A DNA stretch of 64,000 bases from NCBI GenBank assembly GCA_020638285.1, contig JACKIV010000004.1, positions 1-64,000 of the forward strand, in the 5' to 3' direction. The position numbers were made by a program, and so were the translations under genes. Shown piece after piece: positions 60,210 through 64,000 of this stretch (positions are counted from its first letter, which is position 1; the number at the start of each line of letters is the position of its first letter). Origin of the DNA: Rhodospirillales bacterium (GTDB taxonomy: Bacteria; Pseudomonadota; Alphaproteobacteria; Micavibrionales; Micavibrionaceae). Below the pieces are notes generated by a model. The model saw nothing but the letters and a program-made list of their open reading frames with translations. It made no database searches and had not been told where the DNA came from.

Positions 60210-61217
60210 TCACAGAGTTTCAAGGCGGACAGGGCGGTTGAGAAGCTGGTCTATGGCCTCGTCAAGGGGTAGATTTTCGCATAAACAGGCGTATATGACG
60301 CTACAGATCGGCATGTCTATGGCGTGGCGCGTGGCCAGAGCTTTGACGGCGCGGGCCGTGTGGATGCCTTCAGTTACGGAGAGGCGTTCGCTCAGGATGT
60401 CGGCCAGATTTCTCCCCTGACCCAGCGCAAGCCCCAGAGAATAATTGCGCGATTGGGCGCTGGTTGCGGTCAGGAGCAGATCCCCCATGCCGCACAAACC
60501 CAAAAGCGTTTCCCGCCGTCCACCCAGCACGACCGCAAGCCGGGCAATTTCTGCAAGACCCCGGGTCACGAGGGCTGCACGGGCCGTGTCACCCATGGCG
60601 CGTCCTGCAACAATTCCCGATGCGATGGCTATGACATTCTTGATGGCCCCGCCGATCTCTGCTCCCGTGACATCGTCTGAAGGATAGAGGCGGAATTTTT
60701 TGTTTCCCAGAATCTGGGCCAGATGACCCGCCTGGGCTGGGTCATGGAGAGCCAGAGTTGCTGCGCCGGGTAGTCCTTGGGCGATTTCACGGGCGAATGT
60801 TGGTCCGCTGAGAATGCCAATCTGTGCCATGGGCAAAATTTCAGCAGCGATATCTGACAAAAGACGTCCGGTTTCAATCTCGATTCCCTTGGCGCACAGG
60901 ATGACGGGGCGGTCGTGCGGGATGTCTTTCTGCAAAGAAGTCAGGGTGTTGCGGACATGTTGGGCCGGAGTTGCGATCAAAAGAACATCTTGATTCGCGC
61001 ATTCTGCTGGGGTTAGTGTGGCCCGAATGTCAGGGGCAAGCGCAATGCCGGGCAGAAACAGGGTGTTTTCATGGCGTGTATTGATGGATGCAACGATCTC
61101 GGGTTCGCGCGCACAAAGACGCACCGGACGCCCGGCAAGAGCCATGCTCTGGGCCAGGGCCGTTCCCCATGCGCCCGCGCCGATGATTCCTATTGTTTCT
61201 CTCGAATCATTTTTCAT
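60210..61217 (-). CDS. gpsA: Glycerol-3-phosphate dehydrogenase (NAD(P)+)
   Basis: A 335-residue enzyme reducing dihydroxyacetone phosphate to sn-glycerol 3-phosphate for phospholipid synthesis. Rossmann motif IIGAGAWGTALAQ, the LSGPTFAREIAQG segment, the catalytic Lys in IGGAIKNVIAIA and GLCGMGDLLLTATS are present. It lies between the pentapeptide-repeat gene (3 bp upstream) and the EVE gene. Confidence 0.97.
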   Translation of the reverse strand: MKNDSRETIGIIGAGAWGTALAQSMALAGRPVRLCAREPEIVASINTRHENTLFLPGIALAPDIRATLTPAECANQDVLLIATPAQHVRNTLTSLQKDIPHDRPVILCAKGIEIETGRLLSDIAAEILPMAQIGILSGPTFAREIAQGLPGAATLALHDPAQAGHLAQILGNKKFRLYPSDDVTGAEIGGAIKNVIAIASGIVAGRAMGDTARAALVTRGLAEIARLAVVLGGRRETLLGLCGMGDLLLTATSAQSRNYSLGLALGQGRNLADILSERLSVTEGIHTARAVKALATRHAIDMPICSVIYACLCENLPLDEAIDQLLNRPVRLETL

Positions 61218-61220
61218 GCC

Positions 61221-61964
61221 CTATTTAAGACCGGACGCAGCCCTGATGCAAGCACTCGATTGGCCTGCGTCTTCTATTCTGCGCAGGCGCTGCACCGATT
61301 GAAACAGGTGTAACAGGGCTTGGTTTGTATCAGGGGGCATGTCCATATCTGACCCGGCATGAACCGGGTCATGACCCGGGACGCTGGAGAGTCTTGCTAT
61401 TGAAATCCACGCATTCTGGTTCATGATTTTTCCATTAAAGCGCACGTGGTGATCCAAAAAAACAAGAGGCGATCCGGAAAGCCCCTGCAAAACGACAGGT
61501 GGACGGGTCATGGGGCAGGGAAGGCCTTCTGGATCCATGAAAATCACCTCCTCCATTCCGGCGCAATCAATGAAATTCAGGGAAAAAGCAGACAGGGTTG
61601 AAAATTTTGTACCGCGGAGATCTGCTCCTGAAATATCGGTCGCTCCGAAAGATGCATCCATAAAGTTGCATCTTTGCAAGTTTGCCCAAGCAAAACAGGC
61701 ATTTTGAAGTGATGTGCCGGACAGATCCGATCCGTCTATCCATGATTCCGATAAATTCGCGCCGGATAGATTTGCGCCGGATAAATCTGCGCACCGCATG
61801 CGGATGTCGTCGAGGTTAGCGTTGGACAGGTTGGCGCGGCGCAGATCGGCTTGATCCAGAGGGATGCCCTGGGCTGCGGCACTCTCGATGCAGTGTTTTA
61901 AGGATGTGTAATGTCCATCGTAGAGGGGGATCCCCCGGCTTGTCTGGATTATGAAATGGGGCAT
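61221..61964 (-). CDS. Pentapeptide-repeat protein
   Basis: A 247-residue protein starting at the ATG at 61964, which has GGGGAAAG upstream. Residues about 37-125 are A(D/N)LSG-type pentapeptide repeats (DLRRANLSNANLD, GANLSGANLSE), predicted to form a right-handed quadrilateral beta-helix. The last 120 residues are not repeats and were not recognised. Such proteins may mimic DNA or scaffold partners. It is immediately followed by gpsA. Confidence 0.85.
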   Translation of the reverse strand: MPHFIIQTSRGIPLYDGHYTSLKHCIESAAAQGIPLDQADLRRANLSNANLDDIRMRCADLSGANLSGANLSESWIDGSDLSGTSLQNACFAWANLQRCNFMDASFGATDISGADLRGTKFSTLSAFSLNFIDCAGMEEVIFMDPEGLPCPMTRPPVVLQGLSGSPLVFLDHHVRFNGKIMNQNAWISIARLSSVPGHDPVHAGSDMDMPPDTNQALLHLFQSVQRLRRIEDAGQSSACIRAASGLK

Positions 61965-62171
61965 GGTTTTCTTTCCCCGGCTCTTTTGTCTCAAGGGCCT
62001 TGTTTTGGTTTTTCTAAAGGGGAAGGCGTGTTTTTAATAAATGATGTGTTTCTTTAAAATAAAACGACATCATTTTGTTTTATAACAAATTTTATGTCCT
62101 TCCACACACAATCAGAGGTTGTTCTATATGGGTTGGATTGTCAAGAAAAATATAGATGATTTCCTGATGTC
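61965..62171. other. AT-rich intergenic region between hflX and the pentapeptide gene
   Basis: It is strikingly AT-rich and contains an inverted repeat ATAAAAC/GTTTTAT (about 62058-62083). On the minus strand a TTGTTA element lies about 120 bp before the pentapeptide-gene start and could be a -35 box. It separates hflX from the gene downstream on the same strand. Confidence 0.4.
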
Positions 62172-63494
62172 CTAAGGAAGGAGTCCGGGGAAAAGGCGAT
62201 CAAGACGGCCCAGAGTTGCTGGATCGATTCGGACTTCCATCCGTATGTGTCCGTCTTCTTCCTCTTTGGTATGGATGATTCCGGCATGGGCGTGGAGCCA
62301 CGCAATGATGTCGCCGCGCGCCGGATCAATTCGAAACAGGTGGGTTTTGCGTTCCCGGTCTATCGTTTCCGCAATTCGGGCCAGGAGTCCGTCTACGCCT
62401 TCTCCAGTGAGTGCCGAGACGGGGATGATTTTCGGGTTATGCTCCGCTCTGCTCCAAAGGGCTGCTCGATCGGTCTCGTCGAGGGAATCAATTTTATTAA
62501 GGACCTCGATGATTCGTGGATCCCGCTCTTCGTCGATGTCCAGTTCTTTCAAGATGGAGGCGACATCGTCTTTTTGTGCCTGAGTGTCGGGGCGGGAAAT
62601 GTCCCGGATATGCAAGATTACATCGGAAACCTGAACCTGCTCAAGCGTTGCCCGGAAAGCTTCGATCAATGTCGTTGGCAGATCGGCAATGAAGCCGACC
62701 GTGTCCGACAGGATAACCTCAAGTCCGCCATTCAGATCGAGTTTTCTCATGGTGGGATCAAGTGTGGCAAAGGGCAGGTCTTCCGCAAAAACCTGCGCGC
62801 CGGTCAGGCGGTTGAACAGGGTGGATTTTCCTGCGTTTGTATATCCCACCAGGCTGACGACTGGGAAGGGAACGCGCTCCCGACTGCGGCGCGCCAGACC
62901 TCGGGTCCTACGGATGTCGCCGAGGTCTTTTTTCAGACGCACGATTTTCTCGGTGATTTGACGACGGTCCATTTCGATCTGGGTTTCTCCCGGTCCACCC
63001 ATGAATCCTGCGCCGCCGCGCTGGCGTTCGAGGTGTGTCCACGAACGGACGAGGCGGGATTTTTGATAGTCAAGGGCGGCCAGTTCAACCTGAATTCGGC
63101 CTTCACGGGTTTGGGCGCGTGCACCGAAGATTTCAAGAATCAGACCGGTTCGATCAATGACTTTTGTTTTCCATTCTTTTTCCAGATTGCGCTGTTGAAC
63201 AGGAGAGAGGGCGTGGTTCACGACAGCGAGGTCTATCTGATTTTCCTCGCAAAACTGTGCGATGGAGTGGATTGTTCCTTTTCCAAAAAACGTCCCTGCG
63301 GAAAATCGGGAGAGTTTGATGATCCTTGTTTCCAGAACATTGAGGCCGATGGCTCGGACAAGCCCTTCGGCTTCTCCGGTTTGATCGGTTAATGTGCGGG
63401 CCGGAGTGTTTGAATCGGTTTGTTTTGCATGAACAAAAGCGGGATGGACAAGCAAAACAGACTCAGGACGCTGCCCGGTGATTGAATGAACCAT
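62172..63494 (-). CDS. hflX: GTPase HflX
   Basis: A 440-residue ribosome-associated GTPase that can split stalled or heat-damaged ribosomes. The N-terminal HflX domain has the GGxGFMGGPGETQIE signature, and the G domain has GYTNAGKSTLFNRL (P-loop), DTVGF and NKID. It lies 12 bp after hfq on the same strand, a conserved pairing. Confidence 0.96.
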   Translation of the reverse strand: MVHSITGQRPESVLLVHPAFVHAKQTDSNTPARTLTDQTGEAEGLVRAIGLNVLETRIIKLSRFSAGTFFGKGTIHSIAQFCEENQIDLAVVNHALSPVQQRNLEKEWKTKVIDRTGLILEIFGARAQTREGRIQVELAALDYQKSRLVRSWTHLERQRGGAGFMGGPGETQIEMDRRQITEKIVRLKKDLGDIRRTRGLARRSRERVPFPVVSLVGYTNAGKSTLFNRLTGAQVFAEDLPFATLDPTMRKLDLNGGLEVILSDTVGFIADLPTTLIEAFRATLEQVQVSDVILHIRDISRPDTQAQKDDVASILKELDIDEERDPRIIEVLNKIDSLDETDRAALWSRAEHNPKIIPVSALTGEGVDGLLARIAETIDRERKTHLFRIDPARGDIIAWLHAHAGIIHTKEEEDGHIRMEVRIDPATLGRLDRLFPGLLP

Positions 63495-63506
63495 GGAAAA
63501 AGCCGC

Positions 63507-63776
63507 TCAGGCTTCTAATTCAGCCGGTTTATCCGTTTGCTGTTCGCCATGGTCGTGAAGACTCAAGGGGCCCGCCGGCATGATCGTCGATATAGCGTGT
63601 TTGTAGACCAGTTGGATATGCGAATCGCGTCGAAGCAGAACGGAAAAATTATCAAACCACGTGATGATTCCTTGTAACTTGACCCCGTTGACAAGGAAAA
63701 CCGTGACGCTCATTTTTTCTTTACGGATTTTGTTCAAAAAGATGTCCTGAACGTTATTTTGTGTCTTCTCGCTCAT
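63507..63776 (-). CDS. hfq: RNA chaperone Hfq
   Basis: An 89-residue Sm-like hexameric protein that pairs small RNAs with mRNAs. The Sm1 region (QDIFLNKIRKEKMSVTVFLVNG) and Sm2 region (YKHAISTIMPA) are present, followed by an acidic tail. ATG at 63776 is preferred over an upstream in-frame ATG because it gives the typical N-terminus. It precedes hflX. Confidence 0.97.
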   Translation of the reverse strand: MSEKTQNNVQDIFLNKIRKEKMSVTVFLVNGVKLQGIITWFDNFSVLLRRDSHIQLVYKHAISTIMPAGPLSLHDHGEQQTDKPAELEA

Positions 63777-63877
63777 GCCTTTTCCCCTAATACTTTTCAA
63801 CGGGTTATCAACCCGTCCTGTCTAGCTTTCTTTTTCCGGCGGTGCAAGAAAATCTGTTCCTGTTCCTCCAGAGTTTT

Positions 63878-64000
63878 TTAACGGCCCCTTTGTGTGGATG
63901 GAATCCTGTGGGACAGGCGGATGGTAAGGGCGCCAAGTCCCAGAAAAACAAAACCCAGAATGATTAAGGCAATAGGCCATCCCACGACCCCTGCAAAATG
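63878..64000 (-). CDS. C-terminal end of a membrane protein (3' partial)
   Basis: The minus strand is open from the window edge to TAA at 63878, encoding 40 residues. They contain one membrane helix (WPIALIILGFVFLGLGAL) followed by a basic tail (RIPSTQRGR). The start lies beyond the window. It is upstream of hfq on the same strand. Identity cannot be judged from this fragment. Confidence 0.55.
   Translation of the reverse strand, partial: HFAGVVGWPIALIILGFVFLGLGALTIRLSHRIPSTQRGR

Noticed and set aside
62247..63392. 381-codon plus-strand frame
   Set aside because: Antisense to hflX, which carries intact GTPase motifs.

Overview
The window reads as chromosomal DNA of an alphaproteobacterium at mid-50s GC by eye. 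This rests on a PopZ (DUF2497) homologue, the tpiA-secG-pyrG order, a transhydrogenase alpha subunit split into two genes, hfq-hflX adjacency, a zf-CHCC (NDUFS6-like) mini-protein and a CheA-REC hybrid cluster. A Micavibrio-like or other deep-branching lineage is possible, but that is inference. There are no rRNA genes, CRISPR arrays or transposases. One tRNA gene is present, tRNA-Ala(CGC).

Region by region. 1-2.5 kb: the 3' part of a large lectin-like protein that ends in a phage-type S74 self-cleaving chaperone domain plus a membrane helix, abutting tRNA-Ala. 2.6-9.2 kb (minus): gatA, a secreted Cys-rich protein, gatB, a four-gene TerD-related module (membrane-split TerD, DUF4177, two-helix membrane protein, second TerD) and murI. 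9.3-18 kb: phosphoesterase, popZ, alpha/beta hydrolase, a tiny zinc-finger protein, a prepilin-like protein, a secreted cyclophilin, hisH, a GNAT acetyltransferase, rsmB and a small secreted protein. 18.4-24.2 kb: chemotaxis-type operon cheA-cheW-cheY-cheB-cheR, without a receptor in view, closed by a strong terminator. 24.3-28.4 kb: an Asn/Gln-rich secreted repeat protein divergent from an envelope protein with an OmpA-like end and a membrane-fusion protein. 28.4-36.8 kb (minus): PhzE-like TrpE-TrpG fusion, giant AsmA protein, pyrG, secG, tpiA.

37-46 kb: ppiD, pntAA-pntAB-pntB, purH, a PAS histidine kinase, and a divergent AdoMet-decarboxylase-like protein. 46-54.8 kb: mgtE, an SPFH protein, ligA, an exported MsrA, a minus-strand operon of two unknown genes plus a newly noted 49-codon gene, a pair of small unknown genes, and dusA. 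55-64 kb: SH3 protein, an orphan 324-residue protein, fabA, pgk, an SNase-like protein, an EVE protein, gpsA, a pentapeptide-repeat protein, hflX, hfq and the 3' end of a membrane-protein gene.

Most of the window is housekeeping (translation quality control, glycolysis, nucleotide synthesis, redox balance, envelope biogenesis). The less ordinary parts are the TerD module with a membrane hairpin inserted into the TerD fold, the membrane-anchored S74 protein, the Asn-rich repeat protein with its envelope neighbours, the lone PhzE-like gene, and the SpeD relative that keeps its Ser/His/Cys triad inside an altered cleavage motif. Start sites were moved inward from the longest open frame wherever a Shine-Dalgarno sequence or the protein family supported it.
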